DNA from: Perkinsus olseni
Lineage: Eukaryota; Perkinsozoa; Perkinsida; Perkinsidae
Assembly (NCBI GenBank): GCA_013115135.1
Contig: JABANP010000033.1
Location: forward strand, 62,001 to 126,000
Length of the DNA stretch: 64,000 nt
Direction of reading: 5' to 3'
Positions 1-10,595 of the stretch are shown here, piece after piece. Below the pieces are notes generated by a model. The model was not told the origin of the DNA. It saw nothing but the letters and a program-made list of their open reading frames with translations, and searched no databases. The position numbers and the translations under genes were made by a program. Within the stretch, counting starts at the first letter, position 1; each line of letters starts with the position of its first letter.

Positions 1-179
1 CTACTGCTATGTCGTAGTGGACCCGACGACGAGGCATCTAACGCTGTGGTACTACCAATACCGTCCTCTCTGGTGATCATGCGGCCATGATGTTGATGAT
101 GATCTTTCCTGACTCCCTGCCTTGTGTTGTTCAGGGGCTGGGACGCAGTCCTTCCCTTCAGATTGTGTTCCTCTGCTCC

Positions 180-1186
180 ATGTCTCCTCCGATGTCGTCC
201 GTTAGTGTCTACTTTCTACGGCACGGCGAAGCGACGCACAACGTCGCCTCTCGGACGCGTCCAGCCAACGTATCAAGAGAAGATATCTTCACCGATCCGT
301 GCTATGAGGATGCCGCCCTCACGGAGTTTGGTCGACAGCAGGCCCGAGAAGCAGAGGCTCCGGAGGGGGTCCGGAGTGCGAAGAAGGTCCGACTGATATG
401 CAGTACACTTCGTCGTACCATTGAAACGGCGGCGATCGTCAGCGAGCAGTGGAGAGACCTACTGGCTGGCCGATCGGTGATAGTCACTGATTGGGCGAGA
501 GAACAATGTGGCCTCCACACCTGCGATACCCGACCGTGTTTGTCGCGAGTGGAAGCGAACGCTCGAGAGTTCTTCGGGCCGGATATAGGTATCGAGATGA
601 AAGGGGATGGTCACGAGGAGGACGTAATGACCTCGGCCCATCCGAGAGAGACTCGGCAAGAAGTCGACCAGAGAGTTCGCAATTTAGTGGCGCTTATCCG
701 CGAGGACCTCGATGAGAACCAGTGGGGCGATGATGTTGTTTACGTAATAGTATCCCACGCGAGTTTCCTACGCCACTTCTTCTCCCTTCTGGATCTCTAC
801 GACATCGAGCTGAGGCGAATGCGTAATTGTGAGTGGCGGTCAGAGCGGCTCTCCCTAGCCGTGCCGAGAGAGTCTCCTTCTGGCATGATGACGTGCCCGA
901 TCATCGACGGTTGTGAGGTCGTTGATCGCACACACTTAAAGGTCCATCGAGCCGACGTCTGCACCCCTGTTAGCGGCATCACCGTCGCCTTGCACCCTGC
1001 GGATCGGGATGAGGCTGATCTCAGGGAGTGGGTGGATAGATGGACCAAAGGGGTGCTAAGGACGTTATCGATGGCACCTTGTCGGTGAAGCATGTTGGTG
1101 ACACGGGTCGATTCGACATCTCCAAGAAGGAACTCGTGCATGGCAGGCCCGTGGCTCTGATCAGTCGGAAAGGCGAGCAAAGTTGA
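180..1186 (+). CDS. Histidine phosphatase (phosphoglycerate-mutase-like) family protein
   Basis: The N-terminus carries the phosphohistidine signature FLRHGEATHN, where the RHG histidine accepts the phosphate. A later VSHASFLRHF segment supplies the second catalytic histidine, and CSTLRRTIETA matches the family's S-x-x-x-R-x-x-x-T-A element. These mark the histidine phosphatase superfamily; the substrate cannot be told. The Met at 180 (or 192) just before the RHG strand is preferred over an upstream in-frame Met at 87, because the added segment is not family-like. The open frame stops at 1088, but a second frame from about 1039 to 1186 (MDQRGAKDVIDG...) also looks coding and joins in phase if 967-1038 is an intron, so the gene is drawn to 1186. 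That 3' exon could instead be a separate tiny ORF. Next gene on the same strand starts 236 bases downstream. Confidence 0.8.
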
Positions 1187-1422
1187 CGTTTTGCAGAGAC
1201 AGTTGGTCTCAGAGGGCGGCTCGGGTGAGGTGACCTGGGTCGAGCTCACGTACTGATCTGTTACCCTGTGTGTCTTCTCTGTATTATAACCAATTGATAT
1301 TGTCTGTCGCCTGTTGCTGCCTCGCTATCTTCACCCAATCGGCAGTCTCCTTGCGTTGTAGTAACCGATTTAGGGGCTGGTTTCCCGTAAGTAGTTTTTA
1401 AGAGTCCGAATAAGGTATTGCT

Positions 1423-2484
1423 ATGAGTGACGATAAGAACAGCAAGAAGCGTTGGCTGCCTCTGGAGGCTAATCCGGAAGTCATGACCGACTATGCTAAG
1501 AGCCTCGGTAGTGCTTCCTGTAGGGAGTGTACGAGGCTCTGAGTATTTTTGCTCGTTTTCAGGTTTGCCGTCTTTCCTTCATTTTACCGACGTGTTGTCA
1601 GTCGAGGATTGGGCGATCGAAATGGTCCCTCAGCCAGTGCTGGCAGCGGTGAGAGTTTCGTCAGAGTTGTGGTATTCTACAGTTTTCTGCTGCATGTTGC
1701 AGGTATTGTTATTCCCTATTAAAGATTCCACTGAAGAGGATGACAAGAAACGCATCCAGGCTGTGAAGAAGGAAGAAATTCCTGCTAGTGTAAGCCTCGA
1801 GGACAGCTCCCACCGCGGTGATCGGTACGTCAGGCCTACTTCACTAGGCAAACGGTTGGGAACGCTTGCGGTACCATTGGTATCATCCACTGCATGGCCA
1901 ACATAGACGGTAAATGTGGAGTTGAATACAGTACTAGTGCGACGCTATGTTATCACAGTGCGCCGAGCACGCGTTACCTAGGTGATGATTCCTACATTCA
2001 CAGCCTCCTGCAGAACACCAAGTCGATGACGCCTGATGAGCGAGCGAGCTACATTGAGAAGGATGATAACTTGGAGAAGGCCCACCGTCAAGTGAGTTAT
2101 TGGGCCAGTCACTCCTTCGAGTTCTGTCTCCTGTCAGGCTGAACACCAGGGCCAGAGTCGCCCTCCGGCCGAGAATGAATCGGTAAGCACCCACAGAGGT
2201 AACTGTCCGCGACGTTCTGCTGGCAAGGTCAACACACACTTCGTGGCTTTCACTGTCGTCGGATGGAGAACTGCTAGAGTTCGACGGTCGCAAACCCACA
2301 CCGATTCCCCATGGCAAATGCCCAGCTGATCAAGTAAGGGATGCTGCTTGCTTCGTTCGGGCTAGATTTTCAGCAGGTGCTGCAACGAACGGTCGAGGTG
2401 GTGAAGGATGTTTTCATGAGCCGAGATCCCGACGAGATTCGTTTCAATATCCTAGCCTTGACAGCTGGAGAGGCGTCTCTGTGA
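1423..2484 (+). CDS. Ubiquitin carboxyl-terminal hydrolase, UCH-L1/L3 type
   Basis: A cysteine protease that cleaves small adducts from the C-terminus of ubiquitin. Spliced translation follows the UCH-L1/L3 family end to end: KRWLPLEANPEVM near the N-terminus, QTVGNACGTIGIIHCMAN with the catalytic Cys and the oxyanion Gln, SMTPDERASYIEK in the crossover-loop region, NTHFVAFTVV with the catalytic His, EFDGRKPTPIPHG with the Asp, and a C-terminal DPDEIRFNILALTAGEASL. About six short introns fit (for example 1510-1562, 1650-1701, 2331-2372). Length is normal for the family. One break is visible: between NTHFVAFTVV and DGELLEFDGRKP the frame shifts by one base at about 2261, inside a contiguous conserved block where no intron can fit. 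Either the sequence has one extra base or this allele is broken. Family assignment is secure. Confidence 0.9.
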
Positions 2485-3089
2485 AGTGATTACTTTCTGA
2501 TTGCTATCTTGCGTTTAAAGATGAACTTGTCAATGCACCAGAGCTGAATTTACGGGCTCGCCAATCTAGCTGGGAACGAGACCATCGAGAACAATTAACG
2601 TTCAAGGGTCATCTTATCTAGCCGAAGATCTCATCTCGATGAAAATTGCTTTTCTTTGACGAGCCATTCACGCCCCACAAGCAGAACTCATCATAACATA
2701 CTCCATACTATGCGAGGCCAACTAGTTAAGCATGCCCTGAGGTTATTCATCGACGAGGGCGGCATGGCTTTCATTCTGAGAGGCATTCCCCATCGTGTTA
2801 ATCCATTTTGGTAGCAGAGCGAGTCTGCTACACTCCTGTGACGAGTGATGAATGGATCACGGTACAACATGGCATACGTGGTTGCCTATGTTCGGCATTG
2901 AAGCTACAACCTCGGAATCGTGACGGGCACTACAACTCAACACTTAAAGATGCTTAACACCATTCATGCCACAATATCTTTATCCAGAGCATCGGCCTTC
3001 GCAATGCCTGGTAATCATCATCATGAGTATAAAAAAATCATCTTCGAATTCTTTGCCTAAACGTGAGTCACAGAAGAGCCCCGAGGAGT
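2485..3089. other. Intergenic stretch, no gene seen
   Basis: Between the UCH stop and the 3' end of the minus-strand secreted-protein gene no coding-like frame is visible on either strand. The two genes converge here, so this should hold both 3' ends. No repeat or hairpin stands out. Confidence 0.5.
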
Positions 3090-3915
3090 CTACGCGAAGT
3101 GGACGAGGGCGAGGAGGGCAGCCGCGGTAGCCGACAGGGTGTAGGCATCACTGCTGCCGTCACCACCGTTCTCGCTCGGCTCGCCTGGGCCGTAGCAGCT
3201 GTCCCTAGCGGGAAGAGCAACCACGCTCTCGGGGCACTGCATCTCACCTAGCATTTCCTGGTATTCGGCACCTAAGACCTCACCGGGTTTGGAGCCGAAG
3301 TCAACACCAGCGGTGCAACCGCAGTAGGCTTGGATATGGCCGAAGAAGCCACGGAGAGGCATGCACATTGCGATGTCACGGAAGCAGGTGGCCATGGGGC
3401 AGTCGGCACCGTCCTGGCAGTCCAGGCACATTGGGTGGAACTGGCATCTACGTTCGTCGGTCTCCTTCATGTGAGCGGCGTCCTCAGCGAGACTCTGGTG
3501 CACGGGCTCCAAGGCAGTGATCCTAGTCATGTGCTTGCTGAGAGCGGGGCATTCAGCTGCGCAGGCCATAACCAGAACCATAGTGTTGTCGACCTCGTCG
3601 GAAGCTGACACAAAGAGGGACAGTAAAGTACGACAAGAACAAAGTCAACTTACTGGGCTCGGCTGTAGTGGCTTCAGCGGTGGTGTACATAGCAGTGGTG
3701 GCCGCCTCAGTAGTAGCAGCGGCAGTGGTAGCAGCGGCAGTAGAAGCGGCTGCCTCGGTGGTGGCGGCAGCAGCGGTAGTGGCCGCGGCGGCGGCAGTGG
3801 TCGCAGCAGCGGTAGTAGCCGCAGCAGTGGTACCAGCAGCGGTAGTGGTGGAAGCACCAACGCCGGTGGCCAGAGCAGCGAGAGAGATGAAGCGCATAGC
3901 GGGAGAGCTGAGCAC
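3090..3915 (-). CDS. Secreted Ala/Thr-rich, Cys-rich protein, probably GPI-anchored
   Basis: Two exons (3654-3915 and 3090-3604) flank a 49-nt GT-AG intron (3605-3653). The protein starts with a signal peptide; MRFISLAALATGVGAS from the inner Met at 3897 looks like the best start. A low-complexity tract of about 60 residues made almost only of Ala and Thr follows, with mucin-like O-glycosylation potential. The second exon is a Cys-rich domain with motifs such as CQFHPMCLDCQDGADCP and QAYCGCTAG. The C-terminus (small residues near GGDGSSDA, then a hydrophobic tail LSATAAALLALVHFA) looks like a GPI-attachment signal. No named family is recognised. The architecture suggests a surface or wall protein. 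A broken copy of part of the Cys-rich exon lies inverted 0.45 kb away. Confidence 0.75.
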
Positions 3916-4367
3916 AAGGAAGACTTGTAAAGCTGCTTGGAAGGGTTCTCAGAGGTCGCCCGAATCCCCCCCCATGGCCGATCGTGACCGAACCGACAAA
4001 ACGGTGCCTTAAGGCACGGCGGGCGGCCTCGAGGGGCCCCTAGGAGCGTCAAACAGATCGGAAGCGGCCCCTGGAAGACACCTTGCGAGATCCATCAACC
4101 TGAAACAATTGTTAAAGGGATCTAGAGACTGGGAAGCACAAAGGATAGGAGACGGCATGTGATCAAGATGTGAGAAGAAGGCAAGATTTCGGGCGAGCGA
4201 GATCCGAAGATGCGCTGCTTGCCCGCCCTGCTAATCTATTCGCCGGACGGTCATCGTTGGGGTGAAGTACAAAATCCAAATCCAAGGAAGCGCGTGCGAC
4301 AGGCAGGCAAAGGCAACAGGAAAAAGCCTGAATTGTGGGTTAAGGCAGGAAACCAGAAACCCCTCGT

Positions 4368-4457
4368 CTCACTGAGGACGCCGCTCACATGAAGGAGTCT
4401 GACGATCGCACATGCCAGTTCCACCCCATCTGTCTGGACTGCCAGGATGGTGCCGAC
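4368..4457 (+). pseudogene. Inverted partial copy of the neighbouring Cys-rich gene
   Basis: On the plus strand, 4368-4457 translates as LTEDAAHMKESDDRTCQFH followed by PICLDCQDGAD and a stop. This closely matches the SLAEDAAHMKETDERRCQFH...MCLDCQDGAD segment of the minus-strand gene at 3090-3915. Similarity begins abruptly at about 4368 and ends at the in-frame TAG, and no flanking exon is visible. It is therefore a short, inverted, truncated duplicate rather than a gene. Confidence 0.75.
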
Positions 4458-6613
4458 TAGATCCCCGAAAATGCTGCCTTGGATTTTGGGAATTACCCGT
4501 CATCGTTGGGACAAATCTTTCGGAGAAGGTTGCATAGGTATCTCACAGGACACGTGTTGAGGACCACCGGGCGGTAGCTTCTGAGTGACTTCTTCGCTAC
4601 AAGATTTCCGGCGTCAACGGTATCATTTCCTAACGTAAGTAATCTCATATATATTCAACAACGGATATTATACATAGAAGATGTTCTGAACCAGCAGACA
4701 CTTGCTCCCAGCCCGGTTTCCCTTGCTGCCAAGTTAGCCACGCTGATCCCTATCCCAAGTGGCATCAGCGTGCCGCACTACCTTCATATGTCGATGAGCT
4801 ACCTATACTCGGAAGACGACAGCAAGCCCTCACGACAGCCACTAAGCTTCGAAGAGAGATGCAAGGAGAGATGTTACATGGGAGAAAACTAATCGATAGG
4901 GAAAACCTGAACAGCAAGAGGGATGTTATTGGAATATATCAAAACTACGGTTAGCAAGCGTCTAAGATAGTGCTCAGGTGGACTCGACCGTGCTCCCTAC
5001 ACGCCTTGCCCCACCAGTGCAGTCATTCCTCCGCCAAGACACAAGCAAGACCATGATATTCAGTGTACCTTCCACTACTTAGCATTACGTCGAGGGCAAT
5101 TTTTGACGAATCGTTGAGAGCAGCCAAGCCGATGGCCAGCAGTCAAACTCGTCATCGAACTGCTGACCTTCGCGCTCTCGAGAAGTCGTATAACACTGAG
5201 CCCGACAGCGCCGAATCGGAGTCTTCTATCGATGAATGTATCCGGCACTGGCTAAGGGTTGTAGCTAACCTCAACAGACTGCTAACAGCAGGCAATCGAC
5301 CGTCTCAACATGCTGTAAAGAACGCTTAAATCCCTTAATGATCCTGTCTGGATATTGATGGCCCAGACTCAGACCTAAAGCATGCACAAAACTGAAGCAT
5401 TCGACTTCATCAGCCAGCATCATGACTGAGAGCGTTCGACAGTCCTTCCTTGCCCGTAAATAGTAGCCGAGATTGCTTGACCCAAAACTCAAGGCAAGAA
5501 TAACGAAGTATGTCGAGATAAAAGAATATAGTAAATTGGAAATGGTCGACTGGTAGTAGTAGGAGATGACCTTATTGGGATTAGCATTACGCCTCTCGCT
5601 CACTCTGACTCGGTCACGACACCTTCGAACCGATTCAGTTGGATCCAATGAGATATAAACTAAGAGGAGGAGTAGTAGTAGTAGTAAGACGAGGACAGAA
5701 ACAACAAGACTAGACACGCACTGTGTAACAGTAGGAACGCCACCAGCGCTACCACTCGCGATGAGTAGCATCCAAGGTTGAACGACGGACTACACAATGA
5801 TGATGAGGTGATTGTCGTCATATGGTGGTATCTATCAGACTGCAAGCAACCCTGATGGTAATGATACCATCCACTGCATCAGTAGCAGAAGTTGATTGTT
5901 CAGCAACCTAGACTGCAGATTAGCAGATTAACTCAAGCTATAAAAGATATCAGCATCATACAATGGTAGCACGACCAAATGGTAATAGATGATGCTAGAA
6001 CAACAACAGCAACAGTAGACGACTCGAGAGATCGATTGGCGAAGCTCGTCGATTATTATTGTATAGAAGCTAGGTAGTAGTAAGAGAACTCCCTTCTTCT
6101 GAGCTTGTAATAAGATAGCTTAAGTTGGTACTAGCCGAACCTCTGTGATGATCCGAATGGCGGCAGAAGAACTCACACAAGTGACTGCTGTGACGGGGCC
6201 GCTAATACCGGAGAAGTGTTGGCCCCTTGAACGAGACAGTCGATAACGATTCACAGCAGCAGCGAGGGCTCTGACGCCCGTTAACTACTCACTAGCCACG
6301 CCAGTGACCTGGGAAAGAAGGAACCTACAACCCAGGAGCTGAAAACAATAACACCAACGGAGACAACAACAAGAGCGTAAGAGCAAACCTTAGGGAACAA
6401 GTCACAGGAACATCATCGAAGGCAGCATAAAGAGAGTCTTATCATCATAACTAATGTCACAAAATTCCTCAGATGGTAAATAGGATGAGACGAGAAGGAC
6501 AGGGGGAGATTGGTTTCTATACATGATCACAACAACAGTCCGCTGCTGCTTTGGCGACCATAGCATCATCAAACAATGATGACTATGGCGCCGAGGAACT
6601 TTAAAGTAGCGGT
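4458..6613. other. Long gene-poor stretch with a GTA/AGT microsatellite
   Basis: No convincing protein is seen on either strand. A short ORF at 5063-5329 (+) has no family features. Minus-strand ORFs across 5271-5845 owe their runs of Leu and Tyr to an AGT/AGG microsatellite near 5660-5690 and are unlikely to be real. Several AGTAGTAG-type runs recur between 5540 and 6080. The 5' part could carry the promoter of an unrecognised gene. Confidence 0.45.
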
Positions 6614-8039
6614 TTAGTTAGTACCCCCAAGCTTTGTTGGGGTGCTACCATCTTCATCGGAAGAGGACGAAGAAGAGTAGTTAGCAGCATCCACTATCTC
6701 TACACCCTTCTTGCCGACCTTGCGAGTGATGAGGTAAGTCGTCGGCAACGAAATGATAAATAAGATCCAGCATATCCAGAACTGTGCCGAATATGGTACT
6801 CTGAGCTGGGGTAAATCGATAGTCCATGAGATGACTGCACCCACACTCTGAACACCCTTGTACAGCCCCGTGTAACGAGCGGCTAGACCAGTATCTTCAC
6901 CAGCGATAGCACCCATAATCCAGTAGGAGAAGGTCTGCACAACAGAGTCGCTGAAGCCATAGAGAATGTAGACAATGAGGGGATACCAGTAGTAGTAGTC
7001 GGTCAAATCAATGAGATCCTCAGGTTCAACCACGTTGTGGTACCTATCGTAGCCACCATGGTAGCCGTACTGGAGATAGCAACCCAAAGCATAGGTGATA
7101 TTAAACGAGATGCACATAAACCAGAAACCATTCTTAGCCCGTCTGAGCCAAGTTACGTTTAGGATCATCCTGGATAAGACCACTAATCCAGGCACCTGCC
7201 ATTTGGGCAAGCCAATAGAGAGCAGAGTTGAGGCCTCTTGTACGGATGGTGAATAATACACCATTAACACAATTGAAGACGTAGGTGTAGAAGAAGTTAG
7301 AGCCAAAGAATAGTAATACAAGCAGTAGCATGTTCTTGTCAAATATGACTGACATAGCATCTAACAACTCCTCTTTAGCACCCTTCGCCTGAGCCATCAC
7401 AGCCTTGCTACCATCCTCTAGGACAACCTTGGAGGGACTCATCAATAAGAACAGTGCCATGATACCACCGACAGCCATAATGGCAATAAATACGAAGTAG
7501 GAAGAAGCATTAGCACCACCAGAACCTTCACTAAAGTTCAAACCGAACTGTAGAATGCCACCGATGAAGCCACCGAGGTTGAAGATAACCCAGAAGGTTG
7601 TGATGTAGTGACCCTTCTTGTTCTCAGGTGCATACGCCATCATCAATGCACCCTGGGCAGTCCAAAGCCAGCCAGCACCCAAACCACAAACAGCACCGGC
7701 GAGGATGAAGAGCCAGCCAGTACCAGCAACGTGTCCAGATACGTATGCAGCTGCCGCATAGAATGCGTAGCTCAAACCACCGACACACATGAGAATCCTC
7801 GGGCCCAAAATGTTGAAGAAGAAGCCTCCCAAGTAGCCGAATATAGCGAAGCAGACGTAAAGAGCGATGTTAGCAGGATCGTTAGCAGAGGGATTAGCAT
7901 TACCAGCACCTCCTAAACCCTGGATGGCGTTGAAGAAACCGGGGCAACAGAAGGCAATAATGCCCGTAATGACGACCTGTGGATACCCTCTATACAACCA
8001 GGATACTCTACTCTGCTTCTCGTGCTTCTCGTTTAACAT
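6614..8039 (-). CDS. UNC93-like major facilitator superfamily membrane protein
   Basis: A multi-pass membrane protein of about 470 residues that reads like fungal/protist UNC93-type MFS proteins. Family landmarks: CCPGFFNAIQGLGGAG after the first helix, the loop NDPANIALYVCFAIFGYLGG, LLWTAQG-like GWLWTAQGALMMAYAPENKK, and FWVIFNLGGFIGG. A later RAKNGFWFMCIS helix start and a Ser/Asp-rich cytosolic tail (SSSSSSDEDG) finish the protein. There are no introns. The N-terminal (8039-7134) and C-terminal (about 7140-6614) parts lie in different frames: near 7140, between DDPKRNLAQ and RAKNGFWF, a single extra base shifts the frame and would end the protein early. The break falls in the conserved middle loop, so an indel in the sequence or a broken allele is likely. 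Substrate unknown. Confidence 0.85.
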
Positions 8040-8524
8040 TCTACTTCGCAGCCGAAAGAATCAAATAAGAAACTAATAAGAGTATTCACAACCACCTCAC
8101 GACAAAGCGCCGAAGTTTTCACTAGCAAATTCGCGACCACAAAAACGGGACAGCTACCGTGAGAGGTTGCACAATCGCCGCTTTGTTTCATCATATCCTA
8201 TTCACCCGATTGGTCCACCGTAAGCAGCGATTCTAGAAAGAGCTCATAAGATGCATCGCAGGAAGTAGCTTAGAGTTGAGATTGTTATGGCGGTCGCTTT
8301 CGTCTTGCGTATGCGTGCAGATAGCTTCTCTCAGAAAAGTGTCCATCCACGACCGGAAAGCATTGTGCCGTGGTAGCTGTGCAACGAGGGTCGCTAGTCA
8401 TGATTCGCTACAAAGGATTCGCTTACTCTCAGGGTACCAGGCATGCGCTCGAGAGAGAGTTTGCTCTCCGGCAGTGAGTTGTACAAGGAACGCAATAGGC
8501 GGTTGTATTGGACACCCGGAATGA

Positions 8525-8926
8525 TGCATGGGAGAACATGGTGATGAAGTCAACTTCAGCCTCGAGTCTTGCCACCGCGAACAAGATACGACGGCACCGT
8601 TCCGGGTGGAGTTTCCCACATCTTCTTCCCCAGTGGGAACTCTCGGTCCACCGAGGCCTTCGACGTAGGGAAGTGGAAGTGGCCCTGACATGGAGCCCCA
8701 CATGAGGCGGAGGTGACCATATCTTTGTACCTGGATAAGAATCGAGGAGATAACCAACGCTGGTGATGGGTTCCTTACAAGGCGGACTGTCCCTCGTTAC
8801 GTACGAAGGGCTTCCCTGGGATCAGGATGCCTAGATCCCTGTGTCGATCTCTGGTCCTCCTCAACCCCGCCGCAGACTCCTAACAGGGAACGACCGTTGC
8901 ACCACGGGAACGTAAGGCACCCCTAG
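8525..8926 (+). CDS. Possible small gene, poorly supported
   Basis: A plus-strand frame from the ATG at 8525 (MGEHGDEVNFSLESCHREQ..., ending GTLGPPRPST) looks more protein-like than random. It could be spliced across about 8668-8740 to a second open frame ending at the TAG at 8926. No family is recognised. The 3' part overlaps the presumed last exon of the minus-strand coiled-coil gene, so one of the two models must be wrong there. Confidence 0.25.
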
Positions 8927-8968
8927 CTACCTGCATGTCTGCCGCGTTTATGAATCCGTCCATCCGCC

Positions 8969-10244
8969 TCAACGGTCGAATGTGAGCCTCGACGTCGCCC
9001 AGGCGGAACGCTGAGCCTGGCCAACTGGCCGCATGACGTAGCTGAGAGAGGGCGTAACCGAGGCCAACCACGAATAATATCCTAGCTCACATTTGAGCCT
9101 AACAGGGCCCCAGTCCATCGGCTCCAACACAGGACGGCTCCTATGCTTCCTCAAAACACTCCTCTGTCGGCTTAGAGGGTCCAACACCGATGGCAGCGCC
9201 AACGAACGAAGGTGATCCTCGCTGGGGCGCTCTGTGGCATACCTGAAGGCGCAGCTACAGCGTCGCCGGCGGCAGCGTTGCTCTCACTTTTCACTGTGAG
9301 CGCTGTCGAGCATGGTACTTCTCATGGGATGGACAGACCAAGTACTAGGGTCGATGCTGCTCAGTGCCAACTGACTGGACCGACGAAACTGGTTCTCGAC
9401 GGCGGTATCATAAAGACTCCATTTCGTGGGGTCCGAGGACACGTCGATTGATGCCGTCATGGGCTCGTCAGTGATCTGGAAACGGTCCATTGGCAGCAGG
9501 AGCCTTTCGTAATGCTCTCACCGAGAAGGTGACAGATTTGGTCCCATTAAAGTGCGTCTCGAGGTTCTTGTCAACACGGTTGAGTAGGTGGTCACACTGC
9601 CTTTGTATTTTCTCCCATACATTATCCGTCCACCCTTTCCATACAGTGTACCGCCTACAATACCACTCCCTCAGCGCATCGTCAACACAAACCCCACCTG
9701 TCCTCCTGCAGATCCGCATGCGCTTGCAACAAGTTCGTTATTTCCTCTTTCAGTTCCGACCGAGAGTTCAGAGCCTTGAGTAGCCGCTGAAACCGTTCCT
9801 CGCGCCTTTCCTTGTATCTGCAGCCACTCGACAAAGGGTTGCAGTGACGCTCTAAGAACCCTCACCGTTCCACTTTGGCTCTGATGTACTGTGCATCAGC
9901 CTCTCGCCTTCTCCAAGGCCTGCTTGTGCATCTCACTTCTACGTCGACGGTCGGCTTGAGTCGAGTGTAAGAGGGATTGAATGAAGTCCGTTGATACTCC
10001 AGGAGCACTCAGCTGGCTGCTCTCCCTCAGCGACGACTTGGCCTGCATCGGAAGGTTCAAGGAGACAAGGCGAAGGCTTCACATAAGACGCCCTTACCTT
10101 GCGAGGAGGCGGGCCGAGGCGTGCAGGCTCGTCCTCCACACCCAAGCGGATGAGGTTCTCCACGAAGGCCCGAGAAGATATCGTAACTTGACCGTGGCGA
10201 TTCTCATGGACTTCCGGTGTATCTTCGGTTGGCCCGTCCACCAC
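8969..10244 (-). CDS. Coiled-coil protein of unknown function
   Basis: Starts MVDGPTEDTPEVHENRHGQV at 10244 and splices through about six short exons. A disordered Ser-rich part leads into a charged, helical, coiled-coil-like middle (EADAQYIRAKVERYKERR, RFQRLLKALNSRSELKEE, LLQAHADLQEDR). A more mixed C-terminal part follows (VWEKIQRQCDHLLNRVDKN, then exons down to 9284, and probably another near 8969-9202). Introns fit at, for example, about 10043-10097 and 9816-9863. At about 9903 the frames either shift by one base or are joined by a 46-nt intron; both are possible. It is transcribed away from UBA3, sharing a 350-bp divergent upstream region. No known domain is recognised, and the 3' end is uncertain. 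Confidence 0.6.
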
Positions 10245-10595
10245 TGACGCCTGAAGTCATCAAAGTTCTGCCACTAAGACAGACGGCGAGCGACCATCGC
10301 AAAGACTATCGTCCCCAACAGGAGACCAGGCCTACTTTAATGGATCCCTGACAGCGTTGTGACGCCACCGAGGCTGGTCGAAGCTCCTCCCCAGCACGGC
10401 CTTCGTCAGGTGGGCAGTCGGCCATTAGAATAGTCTCAAGCATTCAGCAAAAGTCGAGACGGCCGTGCTCAGAGCCGCGACCTCATCTTGCGCACATTCC
10501 TCATGCGGAAGGTCCCCGGATCGATTCCCCGCTGCTGCACTGCGCATTTTCGTAGCGCGCGCCCAGCTCCATAAAATCAATTTCAACCCCGTGAG
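10245..10595. promoter_or_regulatory. Divergent intergenic region between the coiled-coil gene and UBA3
   Basis: About 350 bp separate two genes transcribed in opposite directions, so both promoters should lie here. No TATA-like or other recognisable element is evident. A B-box-like string near 10519 was checked as a tRNA and rejected. Confidence 0.4.

Noticed and set aside
5271..5845. Two minus-strand ORFs with Leu/Tyr-rich hydrophobic runs
   Set aside because: The runs come from an AGT/AGG microsatellite; the rest has no family features or splice logic.
10500..10550. B-box-like string GGATCGATTCC suggesting a tRNA gene
   Set aside because: The flanking bases do not form a T-stem, and no acceptor stem or A-box of the right spacing is found.
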